DNA of 14,556 nt from NCBI GenBank assembly GCA_026416215.1, contig JAOAFP010000020.1, positions 1-14,556 on the forward strand, written 5' to 3'. This DNA comes from Negativicutes bacterium (GTDB taxonomy: Bacteria > Bacillota > Negativicutes > SKW292). A program made the translations under genes and the position numbers. Of this stretch, positions 14,555-14,556 are shown piece by piece. The notes beneath the pieces were generated by a model. That model searched no databases. It was not told the DNA's origin and worked only from the letters and a program-made list of their open reading frames with translations. The first letter of the stretch is position 1. Each line of letters opens with the position of its first letter.

Positions 14555-14556
14555 TT

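Overview
The window is a GC-rich bacterial contig. Every clear gene start has a purine-rich GGAGG-type ribosome binding site, genes are packed tightly, and glycerol use is encoded by a glpF, glpK, FAD oxidoreductase, NAD/FAD oxidoreductase and DUF1667 cluster. That arrangement is known from Clostridia, Negativicutes and Thermotogae. Together with the copper-amine-oxidase-like and NlpC/P60 secreted proteins it suggests an anaerobic member of the Bacillota, perhaps Negativicutes. This assignment is inference. The first 19 bases are the synthetic Nextera/Tn5 mosaic end, so the window starts at an untrimmed contig end from an Illumina library.

Layout. Minus strand, 36-1951: a membrane-anchored DUF2939-like protein, an ornithine carbamoyltransferase with its own rho-independent terminator, and a 53-residue zinc-ribbon-like protein. 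A strong sigma-A-type promoter at 1996-2024 reads into the zinc-ribbon gene and then the carbamoyltransferase. Plus strand, 2116-2724: a secreted protein of unknown function. Plus strand, 2801-8355: the glycerol operon. It runs glpF, glpK, a GlpA-like FAD oxidoreductase with a C-terminal BFD-type [2Fe-2S] domain, a second FAD/NAD oxidoreductase, and a DUF1667 protein with four cysteines. From glpK onward the starts and stops overlap or nearly touch. Plus strand, 8514-10832: two adjacent exported proteins, one with a copper-amine-oxidase-like domain and one with SH3 and NlpC/P60 peptidase domains. Plus strand, 10952-14554: a GPH-family sugar symporter followed by a cytoplasmic GH36 alpha-galactosidase. 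No stretch over 300 bases lacks a gene.

How the genes work together. GlpF admits glycerol, GlpK phosphorylates it, and the flavoprotein pair plus DUF1667 protein probably oxidise glycerol 3-phosphate to dihydroxyacetone phosphate, passing electrons through flavin and Fe-S to NAD or another carrier. The symporter imports an alpha-galactoside that the GH36 enzyme hydrolyses inside the cell.

The main anomaly is an in-frame TGA at codon 43 of glpK, where the family has a conserved glycine. A second odd codon lies two codons later in a G-rich context. Together with the adapter this makes a base-calling or assembly error the leading explanation, with a true nonsense mutation as the alternative. 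I found no phage, CRISPR array, insertion sequence, tRNA or rRNA, and no clearly new defence or mobile system.
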